A stretch of DNA of 64,000 nucleotides from an uncultured Bacteroidales bacterium. GTDB lineage: Bacteria; Bacteroidota; Bacteroidia; Bacteroidales; Paludibacteraceae. Numbering within the stretch: the first letter of the stretch is position 1; every line of letters begins with the position of its first letter. The translations under genes and the position numbers were made by a program. Where the stretch lies: contig ONPG01000009.1 in NCBI GenBank assembly GCA_900319645.1, positions 33,865-97,864 on the forward strand, read 5' to 3'. This document shows, in pieces, positions 7,884 to 14,729 of this stretch. A model generated the notes under the pieces. The model was given only the letters and a program-made list of their open reading frames with translations. It did no database searches and had not been told where the DNA came from.

Positions 7884-8293
7884 TAAAATAAATCATCTAC
7901 CCTGACGAAAAACCGTTTCTTCGTGCAAAAATAAACTAAAAAGGAGGTGAATCAGCTGACAGCAAGTTTACCCCTAAAGGTATGTTCGCCTCATAGCAAC
8001 GTATATGGGGCACAGAACGAAATGTACATCCTTGATTTTGGAAAAGAGCTGTAAAATGAGGGAGTTACTGGAATGCGATTAAAAAAACGAATTGTGCATT
8101 TGCTTGGCATTAGGTTTACATTCGGTTTACATTTTGAGGGGTTGGTGCCCCTTTTATTGTGCATAAACTTTACATTTGCTTGGTATTGACTTGGCATCGG
8201 TTGGCAGGCGCGTTCATAAGATGGTCAAAAGCGCCGCCGATAAACGCCGCTCAGGACGGTCATCAGACGCGCCCGTGCAAACCTATTAAAAGC
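7884..8293. other. Intergenic stretch with short repeats and a weak terminator
   Basis: No gene is visible. The word CATTTGCTTGG[C/T]ATT occurs twice (about 8096 and 8172) and GGTTTACATT twice near 8112-8133. A short hairpin GGGG/CCCC followed by TTTT lies at 8138-8155 and may terminate the kinase transcript weakly. Confidence 0.5.
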
Positions 8294-8635
8294 ACGCGCA
8301 CGGACATTGAGAGTGACGCTTTTGAGGGCGAAGGCATCCATATAGACGACCTGCAAAAAGGCGACAGGGTAGAGGTGACGTGGCTGCCTAACCGCCGGTG
8401 TGTCTTCCGTTATGAAGGCGAAGCGCATTTCCTTGTCCTCGAATCCGAAAACGCCAAACTCCATGTCGGCGACTCATTCGACACCGCCTGTTTTCTCATC
8501 GGTCAACCGATGTATCTGGATAATATACAACGAGACGTAGCATCAACCACACAGGATGGTTTTTCTTACGTCGCCGGCTCAAAGCATGGTCTGCACACCG
8601 TCCGCAAATTGTCTTTAATTGTTGATAATTGTTGA
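8294..8635 (+). pseudogene. Duplicated C-terminal fragment of the kinase-linked regulator
   Basis: From the shared ACGCGCACGGACATTGAGAG word onward this stretch encodes the same beta-rich domain as the C-terminal half of the gene at 6125-6706, with only scattered substitutions (for example GDSFDTACFLIGQPMYLD). The N-terminal helical module is absent; the open frame upstream, beginning at a GTG at 8159, is unrelated sequence. Similarity ends near 8611 and the frame runs into a TGA at 8635. It is best read as a partial duplication, probably not functional, although the domain itself is intact and could be expressed from an upstream start. Confidence 0.7.
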
Positions 8636-8673
8636 CTTAAAAAATTTGTGTCCTTTGTGCCCCATCAAAATCC

Positions 8674-8704
8674 GTTTCGTCCATTTTGCCGGATACCATC
8701 CGGC
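8674..8704 (-). repeat. 31-nt tagged hairpin element, copy 1 of 3
   Basis: Read on the minus strand: GCCGGAT-GGT-ATCCGGC, a perfect 7-3-7 hairpin, followed by AAAATGGACGAAAC. Two more copies of this hairpin plus GGACGAAAC tag lie at 62684-62714 and 62726-62756, next to the paralog of the gene at 9102. Confidence 0.7.
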
Positions 8705-8709
8705 CATCT

Positions 8710-8733
8710 ATCCGCCAAGTTTGGCGGATTTTT
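8710..8733 (+). terminator. Palindromic terminator (9-2-9)
   Basis: ATCCGCCAA-GT-TTGGCGGAT is a perfect palindrome followed by TTTTTCC. It is a good intrinsic terminator, and its sequence pattern (ATC-nn-CCAA / TTGG-nn-GAT) is shared with the two palindromes at 8812 and 8843 downstream. Confidence 0.6.
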
Positions 8734-8762
8734 CCTTTTTCTCACTTTCTCCGTTCAAAACA

Positions 8763-8794
8763 TTTGCATATTCCAAAATTTTTTTGTACCTTTG
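8763..8794 (+). promoter_or_regulatory. Promoter of the first paralog gene
   Basis: TTTG at 8763-8766 and TACCTTTG at 8787-8794, 20 nt apart, with CAC after the -7 element. Transcription should start near 8801, giving a leader of about 300 nt before the ATG at 9102. Confidence 0.7.
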
Positions 8795-8811
8795 CACCCG
8801 CAAATCCCTGC

Positions 8812-8862
8812 ATCGACCAATTTTGGTCGATTCTCACATTTCATCGACCAATTTTGGTCGAT
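8812..8862 (+). repeat. Two identical palindromes 31 bp apart in the leader
   Basis: ATCGACCAA-TT-TTGGTCGAT occurs at 8812-8831 and 8843-8862. Start-to-start distance is 31 bp, close to three helical turns. They lie just after the predicted transcription start, so they could be operators or RNA hairpins. Confidence 0.8.
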
Positions 8863-8942
8863 TATCACGCCAAATAGGGTAGAGCACCCATTCACCTCCT
8901 CGGACGCAAACCGAGTTTTTTTCGACACTTTTAGCCTCTAAA

Positions 8943-8997
8943 AGGGGGTGATAAGGGGGTGATTACGGGGTGATAAGGGGGAGATTAGGAGGATATT
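8943..8997 (+). repeat. 11-bp tandem repeat array, five units
   Basis: Units AGGGGGTGATA, AGGGGGTGATT, ACGGGGTGATA, AGGGGGAGATT and AGGAGGATATT follow each other without gaps. In the reverse sense each starts with ATCAC or a close variant. Two further 11-bp arrays with the same start, at 40411-40454 and 63341-63384, occur in the window. Confidence 0.8.
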
Positions 8998-9040
8998 CAG
9001 CCGAGAGCAACGGGAGGATGAACCAAGCAAAGAAAGCTTA

Positions 9041-9066
9041 TCTGACATTCTGTCAGAACGACAGAA
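9041..9066 (+). repeat. Overlapping alternative hairpins
   Basis: TCTGACA-TTC-TGTCAGA (9041-9057) is a perfect 7-3-7 palindrome. TTCTGTC-AGAAC-GACAGAA (9048-9066) is a perfect hairpin sharing its right part. The two are mutually exclusive, as in an attenuator-type switch, 36 nt before the ATG at 9102. Confidence 0.6.
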
Positions 9067-9101
9067 ATATAAATAAATTACTGCAAAAAACATGCCGAAA
9101 T

Positions 9102-9599
9102 ATGTCTAAAATCAAGTTTTACGCTCCTGTTCATGAAATGAACGGAGAGTTTGAAAAAGGAAGCGGAATCATCATGCGAAAGAAAAAATTCCGCGCACCC
9201 AACGGAGCTGTTCTCAAAGAAGGCGTCCAGGAGTCCTACAAGATCGTCAACCCGCGCGATTTTACCAAGAATCCGCAGAAAGACAGAGAGTTAGCCAATA
9301 CGCTGATCTTCGCCGAAACCAAACATCGGTCCTCTGAAATCATCCGTTCCGAGAGATATTCTGACGAAGAAATGGCGGCGATGACGCCCGAAGAACGCGC
9401 TCGTGTTCTGGAACTCAGGCAACAACTTGAGCAGTTCCGAAACCGTTTCTACGCACAGTTCAAAAATCCGGATCCCGAAGCGCCGTTCGAGAAATCGTTA
9501 CGCCCGGGAGCTTCCAAACTCAAACGCAAGCAATACGCCAAACTCGACAATTTCATTCAGGCGATCATTCGTCAGCAACTGACAAACGCCCAACCATAA
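9102..9599 (+). CDS. Basic protein of unknown function, paralog 1 (165 aa)
   Basis: Homologous over its whole length to the gene at 62785-63285. Shared blocks include MSK at the start, KK[FY]R near residue 29, GAVL, VQE[SA]Y, PRDF-KNP-K-ELAN, a PEER/PAEER segment and PDP-AP. The middle (about 85-125) is a charged helical region. There is no signal peptide or membrane segment and the protein is basic, so nucleic-acid binding is possible but unproven. The frame is open from about 8970, but MSK at 9102 matches the paralog start. It has its own promoter and a 300-nt leader full of palindromes and 11-bp repeats; a further nested hairpin follows the stop. I do not recognise the family. Confidence 0.7.
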   Translation: MSKIKFYAPVHEMNGEFEKGSGIIMRKKKFRAPNGAVLKEGVQESYKIVNPRDFTKNPQKDRELANTLIFAETKHRSSEIIRSERYSDEEMAAMTPEERARVLELRQQLEQFRNRFYAQFKNPDPEAPFEKSLRPGASKLKRKQYAKLDNFIQAIIRQQLTNAQP

Positions 9600-9605
9600 A
9601 CGTGT

Positions 9606-9657
9606 ATGGAATGGCGGTCTGCCAAACTGGCAGAAAAAACGCTCATTCCATCTGCCA
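9606..9657. repeat. Nested hairpin after paralog 1
   Basis: Outer arms ATGGAATG (9606-9613) and CATTCCAT (9644-9651) enclose a perfect 7-3-7 palindrome TCTGCCA-AAC-TGGCAGA (9618-9634). A further TCTGCCA half-copy follows at 9651-9657. It may end the paralog transcript or act on the lon promoter 20-40 nt downstream. Confidence 0.65.
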
Positions 9658-9666
9658 AATCCCTCA

Positions 9667-9700
9667 TTTGTAGAACATTCGTTTTTTGGTATTATTTTTG
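9667..9700 (+). promoter_or_regulatory. Possible lon promoter
   Basis: TATTTTTG at 9693-9700 fits the -7 element; a TTTG lies 22 nt upstream (9667-9670), slightly longer than the usual spacing. Leader of about 80 nt to the lon ATG. Confidence 0.4.
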
Positions 9701-9788
9701 TAACTACCAATAAAAAATCAAATAACGAAATGAACCTAATCGTGGTTATGTAAAATAGCATATTGCAATAACTCCTATTTATAATATA

Positions 9789-12167
9789 ATGGCAAAGAAA
9801 ATCGAAGATATAGAAGAAGTGAAGCAATACGAGGTATTGCCTATCCGTAACACCGTGCTCTTTCCAGGAGTCTTGATGCCGGTGGCTGTCTCGCGCAAGT
9901 CAAGTCTCAAACTGGTCAAGGCGGCGCACCGTGCTAAAAATCAGATTGTCGTCCTTACTCAGCGCGACAGTTCGGTCTCAGATCCGGAACCATCCGACCT
10001 CTATTCGCTCGGAACGCTTGCGCGGGTTCTGCAGATTGTGCCGGTTCCCGAACTCGGATCCGGAGAACATGTCATGGCCATTTTGGAAGGCGTCAAACGT
10101 ATTCAAGCTACTGATTTCCAAATTGATGATGACGGCAAGATATATGCCGAAGTGCAATCGCTGGAAGAAGAAATGCCGCTCAAAAACGACAAGCAGTTTA
10201 CTGCTACCCACGATTCCATCCGCGAACTCATCCAGCGTATCCTCAACCACCGCGAGAACCCGCCGGTTGACTTGCAGATGACCCTGCGGTCGATCAATAA
10301 CGGACCTACCCTAATCAACTATATTTGTGCTACTTACGACAATCTTTCGATGGAGAAAAAGATCGACTTGCTCTTCATCGACTCTTTGGCGGAAAGAGCT
10401 ACGGCCCTCTTGGCGATCCTCGAGAAGGACAACGAAATGCTGAATATCAAAGCCGATATACGCAAGCGTACGCATGAGGCGATGGACAAACAGCAACGTG
10501 AGTATTTCCTCCAGCAGGAAATCGAAACCATCAAACAGGATCTGGGAGACACGGGAGCAGAGACCATCAAAGAACTGCGTGAGCGTGCGGAGAAAAAACT
10601 ATGGCCCGAATCGGTAGAGAAAGTCTTTGAGAAAGAGTTGCTCAAACTGGAGCGGATGACGACCCATTCGCCCGACTACTCCACCCAACTGACCTATCTC
10701 GAGACCATGCTTGAACTGCCTTGGAACATCTATTCCGAGGATAATTTCGACATGCAGCACGCCCAGGAAATCCTGAACCGCGACCACTATGGATTGGATA
10801 AAGTGAAGTCCCGTATTGTCGAATACCTGGCGGTACAGCGCCAACTCAGCCTTCGCAGCGAAAAAGACAAAAAAGAACACCCCGTCAAGTCGCCTATTCT
10901 CTGTCTCTACGGACCTCCGGGCGTCGGCAAAACGAGTCTCGGAAAGAGCGTGGCGGAAGCGCTGGGACGCAAGTACGCCCGTGTCTCGCTTGGAGGATTG
11001 CACGATGAAGCAGAGATACGAGGCCACCGCCGTACATACATTGGAGCACTGCCCGGACGCATCATCGACAGTATTAAGAAATGCGGAACCTCCAACCCGG
11101 TCTTCGTCCTCGACGAGATAGACAAAATCGGAGCGGACTACAAGGGCGATCCTACTTCTGCCCTTCTCGAAGTGCTTGACCCTGAGCAGAATAGCACTTT
11201 CCACGACAATTTCCTGGATGTGGATTACGACTTGAGTCGTGTGCTCTTTATCGCTACGGCGAACACGCTGGACACGATCCCGAGACCGCTGCTCGACCGA
11301 ATGGAGCTCATCGAAATGACCGGTTATCTGCAGGAAGAGAAAGAGGAAATTGCCAAACGTCACTTGATTCCCAAAGAACTGGCGAACCACGGACTCAAGC
11401 CCTCGCAACTCAAACTGAAGAAGGAAATCCTCGCGCATATTATTGATGATTACACGCGCGAGTCCGGAGTGCGTTCGCTGGAGCGACAGATTGCTACCAT
11501 ATGCCGCAAGATTGATACCAAACTGGCTCTCGGCGAGGAATACAACGTATCCGTGACGCTCGATGACCTGCGCTCTTATCTCGGACAAGCACGTTTCAGC
11601 CGCGACAGTTGGGAAACCAACAAATACGTCGGAGTCGTCACCGGCTTGGCTTGGACTCAAGTGGGAGGCGAGATCCTCTTTATCGAGACCAGCCTCAGTC
11701 AAAGCAAATCGCCTTCCCTGACCTTGACCGGTAATCTTGGCGATGTGATGAAGGAATCAGCTACGCTTGCTTTAGGCTACGTCAAGGCGCACGCCAAGCA
11801 GTTCGGCATCAAACCAGACGTCTTTGAGAAAACCGCCGTACATATTCACGTGCCGGAAGGAGCTATTCCTAAAGATGGTCCGAGTGCAGGTATCACCATG
11901 ACTACAGCCTTGGTGAGTGCGTTCACAGGAAGGCTTGTCAAACCGCGTATCGCTATGACCGGTGAGATGACACTCCGTGGAAAAGTGTTGCCGATAGGCG
12001 GAGTAAAAGAAAAACTGCTTGCCGCCAAACGGGCTGGAATAACGGATATAATCCTATGCGAAGACAACCGCAAGGACGTAGTGGAAATTCCTGAGATCTA
12101 CCTCAAAGGTCTGCAATTCCACTTCGTGCACGACATCAGCGAAGTAATCAAAGAAGCGCTCCAATAA
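9789..12167 (+). CDS. lon: ATP-dependent protease Lon, 792 aa
   Basis: Cytoplasmic AAA+ serine protease that degrades misfolded and regulatory proteins. Domains in order: N-terminal substrate-binding domain (about 10-205, starting YEVLPIRNTVLFPGV), helical linker, AAA+ ATPase with Walker A GPPGVGKT (375-382) and Walker B FVLDEIDK (about 440), sensor region with FIATAN, and the C-terminal protease domain. The catalytic serine sits in DGPSAG (S699) and the lysine in GGVKEKLLAA (K740). Length is normal for bacterial Lon. It stands alone, between the hairpin-rich paralog 1 zone and a 12-bp terminator that overlaps its stop codon. Confidence 0.97.
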   Translation: MAKKIEDIEEVKQYEVLPIRNTVLFPGVLMPVAVSRKSSLKLVKAAHRAKNQIVVLTQRDSSVSDPEPSDLYSLGTLARVLQIVPVPELGSGEHVMAILEGVKRIQATDFQIDDDGKIYAEVQSLEEEMPLKNDKQFTATHDSIRELIQRILNHRENPPVDLQMTLRSINNGPTLINYICATYDNLSMEKKIDLLFIDSLAERATALLAILEKDNEMLNIKADIRKRTHEAMDKQQREYFLQQEIETIKQDLGDTGAETIKELRERAEKKLWPESVEKVFEKELLKLERMTTHSPDYSTQLTYLETMLELPWNIYSEDNFDMQHAQEILNRDHYGLDKVKSRIVEYLAVQRQLSLRSEKDKKEHPVKSPILCLYGPPGVGKTSLGKSVAEALGRKYARVSLGGLHDEAEIRGHRRTYIGALPGRIIDSIKKCGTSNPVFVLDEIDKIGADYKGDPTSALLEVLDPEQNSTFHDNFLDVDYDLSRVLFIATANTLDTIPRPLLDRMELIEMTGYLQEEKEEIAKRHLIPKELANHGLKPSQLKLKKEILAHIIDDYTRESGVRSLERQIATICRKIDTKLALGEEYNVSVTLDDLRSYLGQARFSRDSWETNKYVGVVTGLAWTQVGGEILFIETSLSQSKSPSLTLTGNLGDVMKESATLALGYVKAHAKQFGIKPDVFEKTAVHIHVPEGAIPKDGPSAGITMTTALVSAFTGRLVKPRIAMTGEMTLRGKVLPIGGVKEKLLAAKRAGITDIILCEDNRKDVVEIPEIYLKGLQFHFVHDISEVIKEALQ

Positions 12168-12184
12168 GAGCGCTTCTTTGATAT
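12149..12184 (+). terminator. Terminator overlapping the lon stop codon
   Basis: CAAAGAAGCGCT (12149-12160) pairs perfectly with AGCGCTTCTTTG (12169-12180). The left arm is inside the last codons of lon and the stop codon is in the loop, so translation to the end should interfere with folding. Confidence 0.6.
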
Positions 12185-12186
12185 TC

Positions 12187-12270
12187 CTTTGTCCATCATC
12201 CATTGTCCATCGTCCATTGTCTTTTGTCCATCGTCCTTTGTCCATTGCCCATCGTCCATCGTCCATCGTC
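12187..12270. repeat. Degenerate 7-bp tandem repeat (TCCATCG-type)
   Basis: About a dozen back-to-back variants of TCCATCG/TCCATTG fill the gap between the convergent lon and XRE genes and touch the last codons of the XRE gene. No gene lies in it. Confidence 0.8.
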
Positions 12271-12667
12271 ACTTTATCCCTTTAAAATATTCTTCAAACG
12301 TATTATCCGAATAATAGACAACTATCTTTGTAATCTGCTTGGAAGGAGCTGCAACTGTTTGCGGCTCCTCTTTGCGTTGCATGGATGCTAAGCGGGCCGC
12401 TTTCGCGTCAGGAGGAAGCTGGTCAAACAACTGCGGATCTTCGCCAGGAACCGTGCGCCACATCTCACCACGACCGGCAATCAGCCATTCCGGGCTGAGA
12501 GTCGGATATTTCTCTAAAATTCGTTGCATAACGTCCAAACTTGGTTTGTTACGGCCTGCCATAATGTTACTGATTGTGCCGGGCTGAATACGTATCTGCT
12601 CAGCAAACTGCCTTGCTGACAGATTGAGCGTCTGGATCAACACTTCTATACGTTCACGTTCATTCAT
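12269..12667 (-). CDS. XRE-family helix-turn-helix regulator, 132 aa
   Basis: Residues about 5-65 form a five-helix HTH_3/XRE domain: LNLSARQFAEQIRIQPGTIS is helix 2-3, with the recognition helix at PGTISNIMAGR, followed by KPSLDVMQRILEKYP. The segment SPEWLIAGRGEMW is the usual continuation in Bacteroidota regulators of this type. The C-terminal half is a proline/alanine linker and a short beta tail (ITKIVVYYSDNTFEEYFKGIK) that probably mediates oligomerisation. It is transcribed from its own promoter at 12739-12770. Targets are unknown. Confidence 0.85.
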   Translation of the reverse strand: MNERERIEVLIQTLNLSARQFAEQIRIQPGTISNIMAGRNKPSLDVMQRILEKYPTLSPEWLIAGRGEMWRTVPGEDPQLFDQLPPDAKAARLASMQRKEEPQTVAAPSKQITKIVVYYSDNTFEEYFKGIK

Positions 12668-12738
12668 AGATTCACAAAAAATTAATCGTACACCTTATTC
12701 TCATTTGCCGCAAAATATGCGTTTTTCAAATGACGGTG

Positions 12739-12770
12739 CAAAGTTACAAAAAAATATCGAAATACACAAA
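12739..12770 (-). promoter_or_regulatory. Promoter of the XRE regulator
   Basis: Minus-strand TAACTTTG (12739-12746) with TTTG (12767-12770) 20 nt away. Leader of about 65 nt. Confidence 0.65.
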
Positions 12771-13352
12771 TCTATACACAATAATTTTGTGAATTTATTT
12801 TCACATATGTATAAATCACGCATTTCACAATGCTGAAATCTATTTGGTGAACACACGAAACACTTTCTATACGCCTCACCAAACAGTCTTCTAAGTCACA
12901 TTTCCACCAGAGATGCTCCATGTTATGTTCTTACCCAACTCTCACAAAGCAACACTACATCAGATAAATATTGCAAACACTTGGGTTTTAGCCAATTAAA
13001 CAAATATTTACAAATGTATCATGGCTATTCCGGCTATTTGAGCCAAAAGTGTGGAACAATACTATAATTGCACTTTAAGTAATTTTATTAACTATTGAAA
13101 TATAGCAAGTTATATTATTTACTATTAAAATTGAATAATGGCTAATAGAGTATAACAGCCTTGAATACCTCTTCCCTACTCTTTCTGTGGAGTTAGAGCC
13201 CATAGTTCACAGGATCAGCAAAAGAAGGTCAAAATAGTTGTGAAAAGCAACCATTTTTATGGGCAGATTATTTCATTTGTGAATGTCAGAAATGACGCTA
13301 AATTTTTGCAAAACAGTGTTCACATTTATTGCTCAGAATTATGAAAAATTTA
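12771..13352. other. Non-coding stretch of about 580 bp, no gene seen
   Basis: AT-rich, with no frame that has a convincing start, composition or family. A frame beginning at 13283 runs through the promoter at 13353-13384 and is therefore unlikely to be a gene. I see no repeats or strong hairpins here. Confidence 0.5.
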
Positions 13353-13384
13353 TTTGCAAATGTAAATTATTTGTAGTACTTTTG
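13353..13384 (+). promoter_or_regulatory. Promoter of a small cistron
   Basis: TTTG (13353-13356) and TACTTTTG (13377-13384) with 20 nt spacing, followed by CAC. Transcription should start near 13391. Confidence 0.7.
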
Positions 13385-13415
13385 CACAACTTTTCGGAAG
13401 AACAACAAACAGTCG

Positions 13416-13565
13416 ATGACACAGCAACAATGGTACATATGGAAGAATCGCGCAGAACGTTTTGTTTTGCGGATATTCACAGAAGATACAAAAAATACCG
13501 GTCCTACGGATGAGGACAGGTATTATTTACACTCCCATTGTGGTACCTTTACACGGTTGCATTGA
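13416..13565 (+). CDS. Small protein, 49 aa, unknown function
   Basis: An ATG 25 nt after the predicted transcription start opens a 49-codon frame (MTQQQWYIWKNRAERFVLRI at the start, ending TFTRLH) with a TGA at 13563-13565. A terminator begins immediately after the stop (13566-13593). Promoter, short leader, frame and terminator thus make a complete small cistron. The protein is basic and aromatic with no signal peptide or membrane helix. I do not recognise it. It is the only frame in the transcript that fits between promoter and terminator, but it could still be a small RNA. Confidence 0.45.
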   Translation: MTQQQWYIWKNRAERFVLRIFTEDTKNTGPTDEDRYYLHSHCGTFTRLH

Positions 13566-13593
13566 TGTCCTTGCCTTCTTGGCAGGACATTTT
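13566..13593 (+). terminator. Terminator of the small cistron
   Basis: TGTCC (13566-13570) pairs with GGACA (13585-13589) and TGCC with GGCA inside it, with a single bulged base, followed by TTTT. Confidence 0.6.
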
Positions 13594-13596
13594 CAT

Positions 13597-14337
13597 TTAT
13601 AATATCTGGAGAAGTTCGCCTATCGAGCGGATTTCATAATCGGCTTCGCCGCTTGGCTGTGATTCGTCTGGACGGCGGTTGAAGAAACATGTGCCCCAGC
13701 CTGCTGCTTTTGCGCCAAGAATATCAGTCGTCATACTGTCGCCTACCATCAGAGACTCATGTGGCAGAACCGGTTCTGAATGGTTTGCACAACTCCTATC
13801 TGTATTGGTTTGGTTCACAGCATCCAAAGCGTGGATGAAAAAACGAATATCTGGCTTGTCATAACCGATATCCATGGATATAAATGTCGCCTCGAAATAG
13901 GACAAGATCCCTGCTCTTTCCAGTCTGCGGCGTTGCAGATGACCGAAACTGTTGCTGGCAGCAAAAAGCCGGTAACCTTTGTTCCGCAAAGCCTCAAGCG
14001 TCTCCTTACTGCCCTCTACCAGCGTGTGGGTCTCGCCCCAAGCAGCACGAAAAGCGTGCTTGAAAGCCTCGGTACGTTCTTGCAACTCCGCCTCTGTCAG
14101 GCCGGCTGCGGTCAGTTCGTTCATGCGGCTGACAAACTCCTGTGGATATAGATCCATCACTTCGGCGATGGTGTGCAAACCGTGTTTGGCTTCCGAGAAA
14201 AGCCGACCGCTGATGGCAAAGAACACGTCGAAAAGCTCCGGATGTTCCGGCATAGCCGCTTCATACGCCTCGCGACAGCAAGGTACGTAATCGAGCAATG
14301 TGTCGTCAATATCTATGAAAATAGCTTTGTATTTCAC
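13597..14337 (-). CDS. HAD-superfamily phosphatase, YjjG-like, 246 aa
   Basis: All four HAD motifs are visible: I, FIDIDDTLLDY (nucleophile D9, general acid D11); II, ASNSFG around residue 130; III, GYDKPDIRFF with the lysine near 160; IV, MVGDSMTTDILGA with the acidic residues near 198. The DTLLDY start and all-helical cap are like YjjG, a nucleotidase that removes non-canonical or excess pyrimidine monophosphates; other phosphoester substrates are possible. It is a single-gene unit; the micro-repeats at 14344-14403 lie just upstream of its start. Confidence 0.8.
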   Translation of the reverse strand: MKYKAIFIDIDDTLLDYVPCCREAYEAAMPEHPELFDVFFAISGRLFSEAKHGLHTIAEVMDLYPQEFVSRMNELTAAGLTEAELQERTEAFKHAFRAAWGETHTLVEGSKETLEALRNKGYRLFAASNSFGHLQRRRLERAGILSYFEATFISMDIGYDKPDIRFFIHALDAVNQTNTDRSCANHSEPVLPHESLMVGDSMTTDILGAKAAGWGTCFFNRRPDESQPSGEADYEIRSIGELLQIL

Positions 14338-14343
14338 GTGTCC

Positions 14344-14403
14344 TGTCAGTTTAGCAATTTAACGGCTAACAATTTAACAGCTTAACAATTTAACAATTTA
14401 ACA
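14344..14403. repeat. Degenerate AACAATTTAAC repeats
   Basis: The word AACAATTTAAC and variants recur five times between the HAD gene start and the tRNA terminator. This is low-complexity intergenic repeat of a type scattered in this genome. Confidence 0.7.
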
Positions 14404-14424
14404 AAAAAGAGCCTGAAAGGCTCT
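14401..14424 (-). terminator. Terminator of tRNA-Pro
   Basis: On the minus strand AGAGCC-TTTCA-GGCTCT followed by TTTTTT, directly downstream of the tRNA. Confidence 0.8.
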
Positions 14425-14431
14425 CATTTTG

Positions 14432-14506
14432 TCGGGTAGGCGAGATTCGAACTCACGACCTCCTGCTCCCAAAGCAGGCATTCTAACCGGGCTGAACTAC
14501 TACCCG
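14432..14506 (-). tRNA. tRNA-Pro (UGG anticodon)
   Basis: The minus strand gives a 75-nt cloverleaf. CGGGTAG pairs with CTACCCG in the acceptor stem. The anticodon stem-loop is CTGC-TTTGGGA-GCAG, with TGG as the anticodon. The T-arm GTGAGTTCGAATCTCGC contains the invariant TTCGA. CCA is not encoded after the discriminator A. It has its own promoter (14581-14612) and terminator (14401-14424). Confidence 0.95.
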
Positions 14507-14580
14507 ATTCCGGTTCTCAATCGCTCCGCTTTTTGGGTGTCCTAAAGGACTAAAAGCCTCTGATTTGCCGAAATCGGGTG

Positions 14581-14612
14581 CAAAATTACTGCTTTTTTTT
14601 GACATATGCAAA
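14581..14612 (-). promoter_or_regulatory. Promoter of tRNA-Pro
   Basis: Minus-strand TAATTTTG (14581-14588) and TTTG (14609-14612), 20 nt apart, about 75 nt upstream of the mature tRNA. Confidence 0.7.
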
Positions 14613-14649
14613 TTTTCTGCTATTTTTTACGAAAAAAATCTCAAAACTC

Positions 14650-14680
14650 TTGCATATTCCATTTATTTTTACTAATTTTG
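14650..14680 (+). promoter_or_regulatory. Promoter of the AsmA-like gene
   Basis: TTG (14650-14652) and TAATTTTG (14673-14680) with 20 nt spacing. The ATG at 14682 would precede the transcription start, which is why the start at 14730 is preferred for the gene. Confidence 0.65.
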
Positions 14681-14729
14681 CATGCAAAATAAAAACAACT
14701 TACTCTTTTTAACCTTAAATGAACCTTTT

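Noticed and set aside
8812-8862. Possible mini-CRISPR (two repeats with a spacer)
   Set aside because: Only two copies, the spacer is about 11 bp and the repeats are full palindromes; no cas genes in the window.
8619-8941. Three overlapping plus-strand open frames after the duplicated domain
   Set aside because: They run across the terminator, promoter and palindromes of the paralog 1 leader and differ only by frame.
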